Shown piece by piece: positions 10,939-21,051 of a stretch of 64,000 nt of DNA; position 1 is the first letter of the stretch, and every line of letters starts with the position of its first letter. Both the position numbers and the translations under genes were made by a program. The notes below the pieces were generated by a model. That model saw only the letters and a program-made list of their open reading frames with translations. It was not told where the DNA came from and did no database searches. The stretch is from an uncultured Pseudoruegeria sp. (GTDB lineage Bacteria > Pseudomonadota > Alphaproteobacteria > Rhodobacterales > Rhodobacteraceae), in the NCBI GenBank assembly GCA_947498155.1, contig CANMJD010000001.1:310001-374000 (forward strand). Direction: 5' to 3'.

Positions 10939-12027
10939 TCAGAACAGCGACAGCTGATCCCCGGCACGCGGAGGCACCCTGAATAAATCCCGTCGCAATT
11001 CAGGCAGCCTTTGCGCCAGCCCAAGGTTTTTGCACGCCCGATTAAACCGAGAGCCAAGCAGTTCCGCATGTACCCCCTCGCCGCGCATTCTTTTGCCCCA
11101 ATCGGCCGCATAAAGAGCCCCGCCGTGCATTTCACGCAGGCGACGCAGCACTTTTTCGGCACGCTCCGGCACATGGCGGCGCAGCCAGTCCTCCCACAGG
11201 GGGGCGACTTCATGGGGCAATCGCAGGGTAATATAGCTGGCCCCCACCGCTCCGGCCTCTTTGCTGGCGGTAAGTATGGCCTCCAGCTCATGATCGGTCA
11301 GCCCGGGCACCACTGGCGCAATCATCACCCGCACTTCGATACCAGCCGCACTCAGGCGGCGGATCATCTGCAATCGCCGCTTTGGCGCGGGCGCGCGCGG
11401 CTCCATGCTGCGGCTCAGCCCGGAGTCCAGCGTCGTCACCGACACCCCGACCCGTACAAGACCCCGCGCCGCCATCGACGTCAGAATATCCATATCGCGT
11501 TCAATCAGGCTGCCTTTGCTGACAATCGCGACGGGATGGTTGAAATCCGACAGCACCGTCAGAATCTCACGCATGATGCCATGGTGTTTTTCAATCGGTT
11601 GATAGGGATCGGTATTGGTGCCCAGGGCCACAGTCGCCACCTGATAGCGCGGGCGGCGCAATTCCTGCGCCAGCACCTTTGCGGCTTGCGGGCGGGCAAT
11701 CAGCTTGGTTTCAAAATCCAACCCCGGCGACAGCCCCAAATAGGCATGGGTCGGACGGGCAAAACAGTAGATGCACCCGTGCTCGCACCCGCGATAGGGG
11801 TTGATCGATCGATCAAAGGGCAAATCCGGAGATTTGTTATAGGTCAGAACCTTGCGCGGCGTTTCTATTGTGGTTTCCGTGCGCAATACCGACTGATCTT
11901 CTGCGCGGCTCCAGCCATCATCTTCGGCAACATGTTGGTAGGGTTCAAACCGGCCGGCCGCATTGCTTTGGGCAGCACGTCCAGCGGGCCGCGTGGTGGC
12001 TATGTCGGGGGCGTTCTGATAATCCAT
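10939..12027 (-). CDS. Radical SAM protein, PA0069 family
   Basis: NPYRGCEHGCIYCFARPTHAYLGL: CxxxCxxC radical SAM motif as in the PA0069/Rv2578c family. Confidence 0.88.
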   Translation of the reverse strand: MDYQNAPDIATTRPAGRAAQSNAAGRFEPYQHVAEDDGWSRAEDQSVLRTETTIETPRKVLTYNKSPDLPFDRSINPYRGCEHGCIYCFARPTHAYLGLSPGLDFETKLIARPQAAKVLAQELRRPRYQVATVALGTNTDPYQPIEKHHGIMREILTVLSDFNHPVAIVSKGSLIERDMDILTSMAARGLVRVGVSVTTLDSGLSRSMEPRAPAPKRRLQMIRRLSAAGIEVRVMIAPVVPGLTDHELEAILTASKEAGAVGASYITLRLPHEVAPLWEDWLRRHVPERAEKVLRRLREMHGGALYAADWGKRMRGEGVHAELLGSRFNRACKNLGLAQRLPELRRDLFRVPPRAGDQLSLF

Positions 12028-12199
12028 TCACCTAATTTAGAACATAATGAGAACATTTGGAATGGTGAAAACCAAACCCTTGAAATGCAACAGAGTCGGT
12101 GGCGCGACTGCCGGTGTCGCATTTTGCCTAGTTAAACCTGAAAAACATGCGCAAGAATAGCGCAACACCTGGCCTCGGCCTGCAATAGGAGAATTCGAA

Positions 12200-12904
12200 A
12201 TGTCAGAAGAAGAAGATGACATCATCCTGTCCGAACTGCCGGACGACGAGCTGGTCCAACAGATGTTTGACGATCTGTATGACGGTCTCAAAGAAGAGAT
12301 CGAAGAAGGCGTCAACATTCTTTTGTCCCGCGATTGGGCGCCCTACCGCGTTCTGACAGAGGCCCTTGTTGGCGGCATGACCATTGTCGGTCAGGACTTC
12401 CGCGATGGCATCCTGTTTGTGCCCGAAGTTCTGCTCGCCGCCAACGCGATGAAAGGCGGCATGGCAATCCTGAAGCCGCTGCTGGCGGAAACCGGTGCCC
12501 CGCGCGTCGGCAAGATGGTCATCGGCACGGTCAAAGGTGACATCCATGATATCGGCAAAAACCTTGTCGGCATGATGATGGAGGGGGCCGGATTCGAAAT
12601 TGTCGATCTGGGGATTAACAATGCGGTGGATTCCTACCTTGAGGCCCTCGCCGCCGAAGATGCCGATATTCTCGGCATGTCGGCCCTGCTGACCACCACG
12701 ATGCCCTATATGAAGGTTGTCATCGACACGCTGGTCGAAAAGGGCCTGCGCGACGATTATATCGTGCTGGTGGGGGGGGCGCCCCTCAACGAAGAATTCG
12801 GCAAAGCGATTGGGGCCGATGCCTATTGCCGCGACGCCGCTGTTGCCGTTGAAACCGCCAAGGATTTCATGTCGCGCAAACATAACCAGATGGCCGCTGG
12901 CTAA
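12200..12904 (+). CDS. Corrinoid (B12-binding) methyltransferase protein
   Basis: KMVIGTVKGDIHDIGKNLVGMMMEGAGFEIVDLG: DxHDxGKN-type cobalamin-binding motif plus helical cap domain. Confidence 0.93.
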   Translation: MSEEEDDIILSELPDDELVQQMFDDLYDGLKEEIEEGVNILLSRDWAPYRVLTEALVGGMTIVGQDFRDGILFVPEVLLAANAMKGGMAILKPLLAETGAPRVGKMVIGTVKGDIHDIGKNLVGMMMEGAGFEIVDLGINNAVDSYLEALAAEDADILGMSALLTTTMPYMKVVIDTLVEKGLRDDYIVLVGGAPLNEEFGKAIGADAYCRDAAVAVETAKDFMSRKHNQMAAG

Positions 12905-13002
12905 ACCGATTGTGCCGCCCTTCGGGGTGGCACCCCCTTCCCGACCCTTGGCAAACGCGCTGCAAAAGCCCATTTGTGATCTGTCAACACAGGGAAACCC
13001 CG

Positions 13003-13167
13003 ATGCCGCTGAAAACCTTTGCCCTACTTCTTGTGTCCGTCGCTCTGGCGGCGCTGCTGACCGTGGCATTGGCCTTTGGTCTTGGCGCCGGTGCGGCGGG
13101 CATGGGCACGCTTTTTGCCTTTGGTATCATCGCGCTTCTGGCGCGGCTTTTGTTATTGGCAAGGTAA
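13003..13167 (+). CDS. Small predicted membrane protein
   Basis: MPLKTFALLLVSVALAALLTVALAFGLGAGAAGMGTLFAFGIIALLARLLLLAR, two hydrophobic segments between two functionally linked genes. Confidence 0.5.
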   Translation: MPLKTFALLLVSVALAALLTVALAFGLGAGAAGMGTLFAFGIIALLARLLLLAR

Positions 13168-13173
13168 TGACCT

Positions 13174-13827
13174 GTGCAGCCGCTCGATGATACAACACTC
13201 ACCGACACCGGTCTGGCGCCAACGGGCAACGGCAAAATCCTGCTCTTGGCCTGCGGGGCGTTGGCGCGTGAAATTCTCGCGCTGATCGAGATCAACGGCT
13301 GGCACCATATGACACTCAGCTGCCTGCCGGCGATCCTGCATATCCGGCCCGAAAAAATCCCCCAAGCGGTAGAGGATGCGGTGCACAAACACCGCGATTC
13401 CTATGAGCAGATTTTTGTCGTTTATGCCGATTGTGGCACCGGCGGGCTATTGCAACAAAAATGCGCCGACCTTGGGGTGGAAATGGTGCAAGGCCCGCAT
13501 TGTTATTCGTTTTTCGAAGGCAATGCGCGCTTTGCCGAACTGGCCGAAGAAGAGTTCACCGCCTTCTATCTCACAGATTTTCTAGTCCGCCAGTTTGATG
13601 CTTTTGTGTGGAAACCCATGGGGTTGGACCGCCACCCTGATCTGCGTGATATGTATTTCGGCAATTATACCAAACTGGTCTATCAGGCCCAAACAGATGA
13701 TCCGGCCCTGACCGCCAAAGCCAAAGCCTGCGCCGCGCGGTTGGGACTGACCTTTGAGCGGCGCTTCACCGGCTATGGCGACCTCCAACATACGCTTGCA
13801 GCAACAGCCAATCCCCCTTCAGTTTGA
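13174..13827 (+). CDS. DUF1638 domain protein
   Basis: KILLLACGALAREILALIEINGWHHMTLSCLPAILHIRPEKI...VVYADCGTGG; downstream of a corrinoid protein as is common for DUF1638. Confidence 0.8.
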   Translation: MQPLDDTTLTDTGLAPTGNGKILLLACGALAREILALIEINGWHHMTLSCLPAILHIRPEKIPQAVEDAVHKHRDSYEQIFVVYADCGTGGLLQQKCADLGVEMVQGPHCYSFFEGNARFAELAEEEFTAFYLTDFLVRQFDAFVWKPMGLDRHPDLRDMYFGNYTKLVYQAQTDDPALTAKAKACAARLGLTFERRFTGYGDLQHTLAATANPPSV

Positions 13828-13886
13828 TAGAAATATCCCGGGGTGAATTGGCCAACCGGCCAAAAGGGGCAGCGCCCCTCTCTTTC

Positions 13887-14318
13887 TCAACCTTTTGCCA
13901 CTTCTGCTGCTGCCAACAGACGGATGCGTTCGACCATCGCGCGCACCCCGTTAGAGCGTTGGGCCGACAGATGCTCGTTCAATCCCAAACGTTCCAGCTC
14001 TGCCGCCGCATCAACCTTGCCGACTGCCCCGACTGACAGATCGTTATAAAGCGCCATCAGCACCGCAATCAGTCCGCGCACAATCATCGCATCGCTTTCG
14101 CCCTGAAACCGGAACGTCGCCCCTGCCCCTTCATTCTGGATCTGGGGCAGCAGCCAGACCTGACTGGCACAGCCGTCGACCTTGGTTGCAGGTACGCGAA
14201 AAGCCTCATCCAGCGGGTCCAGTGCTTTGCCCAATTCAATCACATAACGATACCGGTCTTCCCAATCGTCCAGAAATTCAAATGTGTCTGCAATCTCTTC
14301 AAAGGCGGCTGTAGCCAT
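13887..14318 (-). CDS. sufE: SufE family protein
   Basis: FEEIADTFEFLDDWEDRYRYVIELGKALDPL...KVDGCASQVWL: SufE motif with conserved Cys. Confidence 0.92.
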   Translation of the reverse strand: MATAAFEEIADTFEFLDDWEDRYRYVIELGKALDPLDEAFRVPATKVDGCASQVWLLPQIQNEGAGATFRFQGESDAMIVRGLIAVLMALYNDLSVGAVGKVDAAAELERLGLNEHLSAQRSNGVRAMVERIRLLAAAEVAKG

Positions 14319-14444
14319 GATTTTTGTCCTTTTTCGTGTCCCATATGACCTAAGTCTTCCACGGGAAAACGTCCAGCGGTTCAAAGCGGGTTTTCAAGCG
14401 GCTCTGTTTGGGCTAACCGAAAGAGGAACAACAAGGAGCCGATT

Positions 14445-14918
14445 ATGAAATCCGTCACCACCGCGTTGCTTACGTCTGCTGTGCTCCTGTCTGCCTGTGG
14501 TGGCACAGAGTCGACCCTTAATCCGTTTACATGGTTCACCGCCGGAGACGAAGAAGGCGTGATCATCACCGATCGCGATGGCAATTCTGTGGTTATCACC
14601 GATCCACGGGTTCTGGTCGATCAGACGCTCTCGGTAAAGGCCGATAAAACCAACGGCGGGATCATTGTGGGCGCCGTCGGCTTGCCCACGACCCAAGGCT
14701 TCTTTCGCGCCGGTCTGGTGCCGCTGAACAACGAAGAGCCTGTCGACGGCGTTGTGACTCTGGAATTCCGCGTGGTTGCGCCGCTGACACCGCAACCGGT
14801 GGGCACGCAACGCTCACGCGAAATTCAGGTGGCGCATTTTATTTCAGACGAGAAACTGCGCGGCATTCGCGAAATTCGTGTGACAGCCGCGCGCAATACC
14901 CGTTCCCTGCGCCCCTGA
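14445..14918 (+). CDS. Hypothetical lipoprotein
   Basis: MKSVTTALLTSAVLLSACGG: lipobox LSAC; no recognised domain. Confidence 0.6.
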   Translation: MKSVTTALLTSAVLLSACGGTESTLNPFTWFTAGDEEGVIITDRDGNSVVITDPRVLVDQTLSVKADKTNGGIIVGAVGLPTTQGFFRAGLVPLNNEEPVDGVVTLEFRVVAPLTPQPVGTQRSREIQVAHFISDEKLRGIREIRVTAARNTRSLRP

Positions 14919-16082
14919 TCAGTTCAGGCGCACAACTTTGACTTTTTGACCGTCTAGCCCCAGCGCCACTTCGCCTTTGCAAATCCGCAGAGCGTCATCG
15001 CCAAAGACTTCGGCACGCCAGCCGGAAAGCGACGGCAGATCCCGCTGACCCGAGGCAATTGCATCAAGTTCACTGGCCGTGGCGATCAGCTTTGGTGCCA
15101 CACCGGTGTTTTCGGATTTCGCCTTGAGCAAAACCCGCAGCAAATCTGCCAATGCCGGATTAACCTGCAGTTTATCCTTGCCGTTGGGCACTTTTGGATA
15201 GGTCGAGGGATCGGCTGAAACACCAGCTTTCACAGCCTTCAGGATTCCCTCGGCAATATCACCTTTGCGGGCCTCACGCAGCAACAGGCGCGAACGGTTC
15301 AGATCATCGTAATTGGCCGGTTTGGTCGAGGCCAGTTCCAGCAAGGCGTCATCTTTATACACGCGGTTGCGCGGTACGTTGCGGGTTTGGGCAAATTCTT
15401 CGCGAAACCGCGCTAACTCGCGGGCAACAGCCAGAAATTTACCGGAATTGGTCCGGGTTTTTAGACGCTTCCACGCATCTTCCGGCAGGATCGTATACGT
15501 GTCCGGATTGGTCAGGACCCGCAACTCTTCGCGCACCCATTTTTCACGACCAGATTTCTCAAGCTGGGCGGCGAGAAATTCATAAATGTCGCGCAGATGG
15601 GTAACATCGGCCAGTGCATAGGTTTTTTGCGCATCGGTCAGCGGGCGGCGGGACCAGTCGGTAAAACGGGATGTTTTATCCAGTGGCTGCTTGGCGATTT
15701 TGCGCACTAAAGTCTCATAACCGACCTGTTCGCCAAAGCCGCAAACCATCGCCGCCACTTGGGTATCAAACAGCGGCACCGGAAACGTATTGCCTTCGAC
15801 AAAAAAGATTTCCAGATCCTGACGCGCGGCATGGAATACTTTGACCACGCTTTCATCGCGGAACAGCGCATAAAGCGGCTCTTGGGAGAGCCCCTCGACC
15901 AGCGGATCAACCAGAACGGCATCCTCTTCGCCATTCGCGCCGCGATAGGCCATCTGGATCAGGCAGAGCTTGGAATAATACGTTCGTTCGCGCAGGAATT
16001 CGGTATCGATGGTGACGTAGTCATGGGCCGCAGCGGCCTGACAAAATTCGGCCAGTTCCTGCGTAGTGGTCAATGTTCTCAT
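14919..16082 (-). CDS. rnd: Ribonuclease D
   Basis: DYVTIDTEFLRERTYYSKLCLIQMA (DEDD exonuclease motif), HRDC-like C-terminal region. Confidence 0.93.
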   Translation of the reverse strand: MRTLTTTQELAEFCQAAAAHDYVTIDTEFLRERTYYSKLCLIQMAYRGANGEEDAVLVDPLVEGLSQEPLYALFRDESVVKVFHAARQDLEIFFVEGNTFPVPLFDTQVAAMVCGFGEQVGYETLVRKIAKQPLDKTSRFTDWSRRPLTDAQKTYALADVTHLRDIYEFLAAQLEKSGREKWVREELRVLTNPDTYTILPEDAWKRLKTRTNSGKFLAVARELARFREEFAQTRNVPRNRVYKDDALLELASTKPANYDDLNRSRLLLREARKGDIAEGILKAVKAGVSADPSTYPKVPNGKDKLQVNPALADLLRVLLKAKSENTGVAPKLIATASELDAIASGQRDLPSLSGWRAEVFGDDALRICKGEVALGLDGQKVKVVRLN

Positions 16083-16151
16083 AAAGATATGTCTTCGGCT
16101 CTTGCGCTAAGGTATCCCGTCTTAGGCCGTATTCACTCAGAAGGAAAGCGG

Positions 16152-16745
16152 TCAGCGCAAAACCACGGGCGCGCGGTCACCGTCGGCGTATCGACGCAAC
16201 ACTTGCGGATAGAGCTGATGCTCCAGCGGTAGAATGCGCGCCGCAAGGGTTTCCGGTGTATCACCGGTCAGGATCGGCACGCGCACTTGCCCCAGAATAG
16301 GGCCGCCATCCAGTTCAGCAGTGACCTCATGGACCGTGCATCCGGCTTCAGTGTCTCCGGCCTCAAGGGCGCGGGCATGGGTGTTTAACCCTTTGTACTT
16401 TGGCAAAAGCGAGGGATGAATATTCAGCGCCCGCCCTTCCCAATGGCGCACAAATGACGGGGTAAGCACCCGCATGAACCCCGCCAGACATAAGATATCG
16501 GGCTTGGCGGCCAACAGCTTTTCCATCAATGCAGCCTCAAAGGCTTCGCGATCCCCCTTAAACGGGCGATGATCCACAGCATCGGTGGCGATTCCCATGT
16601 CGGCAGCTTTTTGCAAGCCACCGGCGGCGGGATCATTGGACATCACCAGCACAGGGCGCGCCGGATGGTCTCCGGTCATCGATTGACACAGAGCCACCAT
16701 GTTGGACCCCCCGCCCGACAGCAGGATCGCGACGCGTTTGCTCAC
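16152..16745 (-). CDS. purN: Phosphoribosylglycinamide formyltransferase
   Basis: [21 protein letters not shown]..., [24 protein letters not shown]. Confidence 0.95.
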   Translation of the reverse strand: MSKRVAILLSGGGSNMVALCQSMTGDHPARPVLVMSNDPAAGGLQKAADMGIATDAVDHRPFKGDREAFEAALMEKLLAAKPDILCLAGFMRVLTPSFVRHWEGRALNIHPSLLPKYKGLNTHARALEAGDTEAGCTVHEVTAELDGGPILGQVRVPILTGDTPETLAARILPLEHQLYPQVLRRYADGDRAPVVLR

Positions 16746-17788
16746 AGCAGCGCGCCCGTGTAGCGCACACCGGCCCCTTTTTGAACCGTGCCAAGGGTAT
16801 AAACGGTTTCACCTTCGGCCCGCAGCAAGGCAGCGATCTCATCGGCCCGCGCGGCATCCACTGACAGCACCATGCCCACACCGGCGTTAAAGGTTTTCAG
16901 AATTTCAGATTCGGCCATGCCGGCGGTTTCGGCCAGCCAGCGGAACACCGGCGGCAAATCCCAAGCATTCAGATCAATTTCGGCCCCCAGATCGTCGGGA
17001 AGCACCCGCGGCAGATTTTCGGTCAGACCGCCGCCCGTGATATGGGCCAGCGCATGCACGCCCCCTGCCCGCACCGCTGCCAACGACTGTTTGACATAAA
17101 GACGGGTTGGCGCCAGCAATGCCTCGCCCAAAGTGCCCTCGGAAAACGGGCAATCTGCGTCCCAGCCAAGGCCGGACAGTTCGACGACTTTGCGCACCAG
17201 TGAATAACCGTTGGAATGCACACCGTCACTGGCAAGCCCAAGCAAAACATCGCCCTCGACCACACCGGCAGGCAAATCGGCTCCGCGTTCCATCGCGCCA
17301 ACGGCAAAACCGGCCAGATCAAAATCACCGTCATGATACATACCCGGCATTTCAGCCGTTTCCCCGCCGATCAACGCACAGCCTGACAGCTCACACCCCT
17401 TGGCAATGCCCTCGATAATAGAGGTGGCGTGATCAAGTTCGAGTTTGCCCGTGGCAAAATAGTCCAGAAAGAATAGCGGCTCTGCCCCCTGACAAACCAG
17501 ATCATTCACGCACATGGCCACCAGATCAATGCCGATGCTATCGACCACACCGGTATCAATGGCGATGCGCAGCTTGGTGCCAACCCCATCGGTCGCGGCC
17601 ACAAGGATCGGATCGACATAGCCCGCGCCTTTGAGATCGAACAATGCCCCAAAGCCGCCAAGCCCGGCCATAACCCCCGAACGGGCGGTCTTTTTTGCCG
17701 CCGGTTTGATCCGGTCGATCAGGGCATTCCCCGCATCAATATCAACGCCGGCATCGGCATAGGTCAGTCCGTTTTTCTGAGAGGTCAT
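16742..17788 (-). CDS. purM: Phosphoribosylformylglycinamidine cyclo-ligase
   Basis: [65 protein letters not shown]. Confidence 0.95.
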   Translation of the reverse strand: MTSQKNGLTYADAGVDIDAGNALIDRIKPAAKKTARSGVMAGLGGFGALFDLKGAGYVDPILVAATDGVGTKLRIAIDTGVVDSIGIDLVAMCVNDLVCQGAEPLFFLDYFATGKLELDHATSIIEGIAKGCELSGCALIGGETAEMPGMYHDGDFDLAGFAVGAMERGADLPAGVVEGDVLLGLASDGVHSNGYSLVRKVVELSGLGWDADCPFSEGTLGEALLAPTRLYVKQSLAAVRAGGVHALAHITGGGLTENLPRVLPDDLGAEIDLNAWDLPPVFRWLAETAGMAESEILKTFNAGVGMVLSVDAARADEIAALLRAEGETVYTLGTVQKGAGVRYTGALL

Positions 17789-18030
17789 GGAAAGCTCCAA
17801 CGCGGGGGGTTCATTTGGCGTGCCAATAGCGCAGATATGACAAAAGGAAAAGCGCCCCGTGCGGGTTTTAGGCGATAATCAGACTGCAAACCGCCCTTAG
17901 TAGCCGCTATTGGGCAATAAGATGGCCGAAAAACCCAAGGCGCAGGGTTACCGGTTTTGATCGACCCCGCAGATCAGGATCGCATTCCGCTTGACGCCCC
18001 CGCAGCGCTTGCCTAATCAACGCATCAGGC

Positions 18031-18107
18031 GGGCCTGTAGCTCAATTGGTTAGAGCAGAGCGCTCATAACGCTTTGGTTGGGGGTTCAAGTCCCTCCGGG
18101 CCTACCA
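18031..18107 (+). tRNA. tRNA with CAU anticodon (elongator Met or Ile2)
   Basis: gggcctgtagctcaattggttagagcagagcgctCATaacgctttggttgggggttcaagtccctccgggcctacca folds as a cloverleaf with encoded CCA. Confidence 0.9.
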
Positions 18108-18146
18108 TTTTTTGGTTTCCGCTTGCACTTCTTACCCTCCAAAGGG

Positions 18147-19469
18147 TTACCGCGCCAGCACCAGATCCACCTTCAGCCCCCCCAATGCTTCGCTGTCGCC
18201 CAAGCGCAAAGCACCCCCATGGGCGCGGGCAATATCAAGCGCGATGGCAAGGCCCAGCCCGACACCGGAGCCGCGATCCTGATTACGTGCCGAATCAAGT
18301 CGGGCAAAGGGTTTAAGCGCGGTTTCACGATCCGATTCGGGAATGCCCGGACCATCATCTTCGATGGAGAATACAACGGCACGCTCACTAACGGTGACGC
18401 CAACCACGCATCTGGCACCATAGCGCACCGCGTTGCCAACCAGATTTTCCAAGGCCCGCTGAATTGCCACCGGCCGCATCAGCACCAACACGCCCTCTCC
18501 GTCGATCTGACCTGCCTCTACATCCTGCCCCCCCCGCTGGGCGTTCTCAATCACGCGGCGCACCAATCCTGCCGGATCGGTTAGTTCGGACTCTTCTGCT
18601 CCCTGCCCGCGCGCAAAGCTCAGGAAGGCATCCAGAAGCCGTTCCATATCGCGCACGTCCCGTTCAAGTGCAGCTACATCGTCGTCCGGCTCCATCATTG
18701 ACAGCCCCAGCTTCAGGCGCGTTAGGGGGGTGCGCAAATCATGGCTGACACCGGATAAGAGCAAGGTTCGTTGTTCGATCTGCCGTTCAATCCGGTTGCG
18801 CATATCCAAAAACGCCTGCCCCGCGGCGCGCACCTCTAATGCGCCAGAGGGGTGGTATTTCACCGGCTGCCCGCGCCCAAATGCCGCCGACGCATCCCCC
18901 AGACGTTTGATCGGACGCAACTGATTGCGCAGGAAAAGATAGGCGATGATCGTCATTAAAACAGCTGTCGCTACCGTCAGCACCAGCAGTTGATGCGGAT
19001 TAGAGGCCGTGACACGCCGCCTTGGAAAGCGCACCTCAACCGGGCCGTATCGTCCCCCCATGGAGAGATGCACGAAATTATCGTTGCTCCTCAGATCCAC
19101 CCCCTGCAAATTGGGCAAACTGTCATAAAAGATCTCCAATGCGGTTTTACCGGTCAAATCGTAAAAAACCCGTGAATCGCCGTCGATTTTTTGCCCGGGT
19201 ACAGTGATATCAATGCCCAAGGGCGCTTGGAAATCGCTGACCTCTGCCTGTGCGGATTGGGCATCCGGTGCTGCTTCAATCAGGTCATAGATATAGCCCA
19301 GCTCCACCACCACGGTCTGGCTCATCTGAGTGGTAACCCCCTCGAAATGGCGCTGCAAAAACACGATCGACACCACAAGCTGTAGCGTCACGATTGGCAG
19401 GATCAGGATCAGCGCCGCCCGCTGATACAATCCACGCGGCATATATTGTTTCAGCCAAGCAAAATTCAT
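18147..19469 (-). CDS. Sensor histidine kinase, EnvZ-like (HAMP, HisKA, HATPase)
   Basis: LLSGVSHDLRTPLTRLKLGLSMM, NLVGNAVRYG, DDGPGIPESDRE, GSGVGLGLAI. Confidence 0.88.
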   Translation of the reverse strand: MNFAWLKQYMPRGLYQRAALILILPIVTLQLVVSIVFLQRHFEGVTTQMSQTVVVELGYIYDLIEAAPDAQSAQAEVSDFQAPLGIDITVPGQKIDGDSRVFYDLTGKTALEIFYDSLPNLQGVDLRSNDNFVHLSMGGRYGPVEVRFPRRRVTASNPHQLLVLTVATAVLMTIIAYLFLRNQLRPIKRLGDASAAFGRGQPVKYHPSGALEVRAAGQAFLDMRNRIERQIEQRTLLLSGVSHDLRTPLTRLKLGLSMMEPDDDVAALERDVRDMERLLDAFLSFARGQGAEESELTDPAGLVRRVIENAQRGGQDVEAGQIDGEGVLVLMRPVAIQRALENLVGNAVRYGARCVVGVTVSERAVVFSIEDDGPGIPESDRETALKPFARLDSARNQDRGSGVGLGLAIALDIARAHGGALRLGDSEALGGLKVDLVLAR

Positions 19470-19512
19470 GGCAATACCCTAGCTGTGCCCCTGATCAGAG
19501 GAAAGCCGCATA

Positions 19513-20418
19513 ATGACCCCTTTGGCTTTTGACCCGCCCATCGGTATTGCCGAGCGCCTGACCCCTTGGGTGGAGCGCGTTCTGGCCCCCAATGCCAGCC
19601 CGATGACCTTTCGTGGAACCAACAGTTATCTTTATGGACAGGACAGCCTGGCTCTGATCGATCCCGGTCCTGATTCTGCCCCCCATCGGCAGGCGTTGTT
19701 GGCGGCGATCAACGGACGACCCGTCACCGCCATTCTAGTGACCCACAGCCATCTGGATCATTCACCACTGGCCCGCCCCTTGGGTCAGGCGCTTGGCGTG
19801 CCGGTTTATGGTTTTGGTAACAGTAAGGCCGGACGCAGCGAGGTGATGCAGACCCTATCGCTGCCCGGCACCGAAGGGGGTGAAGGCGTTGACCATGATT
19901 TTACACCCGATATTCGCCTGTTCGATGGGGCGATCGTAACCGGCGACAACTGGTCCCTGACCGCCCTGCACACCCCGGGGCATTTTGGCAATCACTTGTG
20001 TTTTAGCGATGGTTTGCATTTGTTTAGCGGCGACCACGTCATGGGCTGGGCCAGCTCGCTGGTGTCGCCCCCCGACGGCGATCTCACACAATTCATGGCT
20101 TCCTGTCGTAACCTGTTGAACAGACCGGAATCGCAGTATTTCCCCGGCCATGGCGCGCCGATCAATGACCCTCAGGCCCGCCTGCGCTGGCTGATCGATC
20201 ATCGGCTGCAGCGTGAAAACCAGATTCTGCAGCAACTTCAAGCTGGCGTCACAAACGCCTATGAAATAACAGAAAACCTCTATTCGGATGTCCCCCGCGC
20301 GCTTCATCCTGCGGCCCTGCGGAATGTCTTTGCCCATCTGATCGATTTACACCAGCGCGGCCTTATCCACGCCCGGCCCAGCCTTGCTGTCACCGCAAAT
20401 TTTACCCCGGAGGGATAG
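19513..20418 (+). CDS. MBL-fold metallo-hydrolase
   Basis: VTHSHLDHSPLA (HxHxDH), HTPGHFGNHLCF, SGDHVMGW. Confidence 0.9.
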   Translation: MTPLAFDPPIGIAERLTPWVERVLAPNASPMTFRGTNSYLYGQDSLALIDPGPDSAPHRQALLAAINGRPVTAILVTHSHLDHSPLARPLGQALGVPVYGFGNSKAGRSEVMQTLSLPGTEGGEGVDHDFTPDIRLFDGAIVTGDNWSLTALHTPGHFGNHLCFSDGLHLFSGDHVMGWASSLVSPPDGDLTQFMASCRNLLNRPESQYFPGHGAPINDPQARLRWLIDHRLQRENQILQQLQAGVTNAYEITENLYSDVPRALHPAALRNVFAHLIDLHQRGLIHARPSLAVTANFTPEG

Positions 20419-20505
20419 CGCCCCAACTTTTTTTCGTTTTTCACATTTTTTGTGTCAAATCCCTCTGGACGTCCCCAAAACCTCTCGCTATATCACCCCT
20501 CGTGT

Positions 20506-20580
20506 TCCGGCGTAGCTCAGCGGTAGAGCAGTTGACTGTTAATCAATTGGTCGTAGGTTCGATCCCTACCGCCGGAGCCA
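20506..20580 (+). tRNA. tRNA-Asn (GUU)
   Basis: tccggcgtagctcagcggtagagcagttgactGTTaatcaattggtcgtaggttcgatccctaccgccggagcca; cloverleaf with CCA. Confidence 0.95.
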
Positions 20581-21051
20581 AAATCTCTTTAAGAGATCAA
20601 TGAGTTACAAGGGCGTCAGTCAATCTGGCGCCCTTCTCATTTTTTGCAGCCAGACATATGGCAGACATTGTGCAAGAGATGCGTCTCTACGTCTTAAGTT
20701 TCTGAAAGTTTGTATAGCGCCTCTTCAAAGCTTCTGTTTCTAAACAGACCAAGCATTCTTGATTACCTAGCAAACCTGGTTGTCGGAGACTTGAAGCGGA
20801 CATCTCTACCTATCTGTCAAAAAGCCCCCGCTCCAACTCTGTCACGCTAGATCTGAGCTTTCCGTCGCGCGCAACCATCTGAAATCATTATATTGTCACA
20901 GTGTTACCTGTGAAAACAGAAAAATGTTTCATGTGAATGTAAAACCTTGAATATGAACAAACATTGTAGGGCGGGATTGCGTGACAAACGTGACGTGAAC
21001 CTGGGTTCCTAAGGGTTTTGAATAGAGCTTTCACCCAACCAAGCGAGCTAT

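Noticed and set aside
12203-13069. 288-aa minus-strand ORF opposite the corrinoid protein gene
   Set aside because: Shadow ORF antisense to a conserved B12-binding protein
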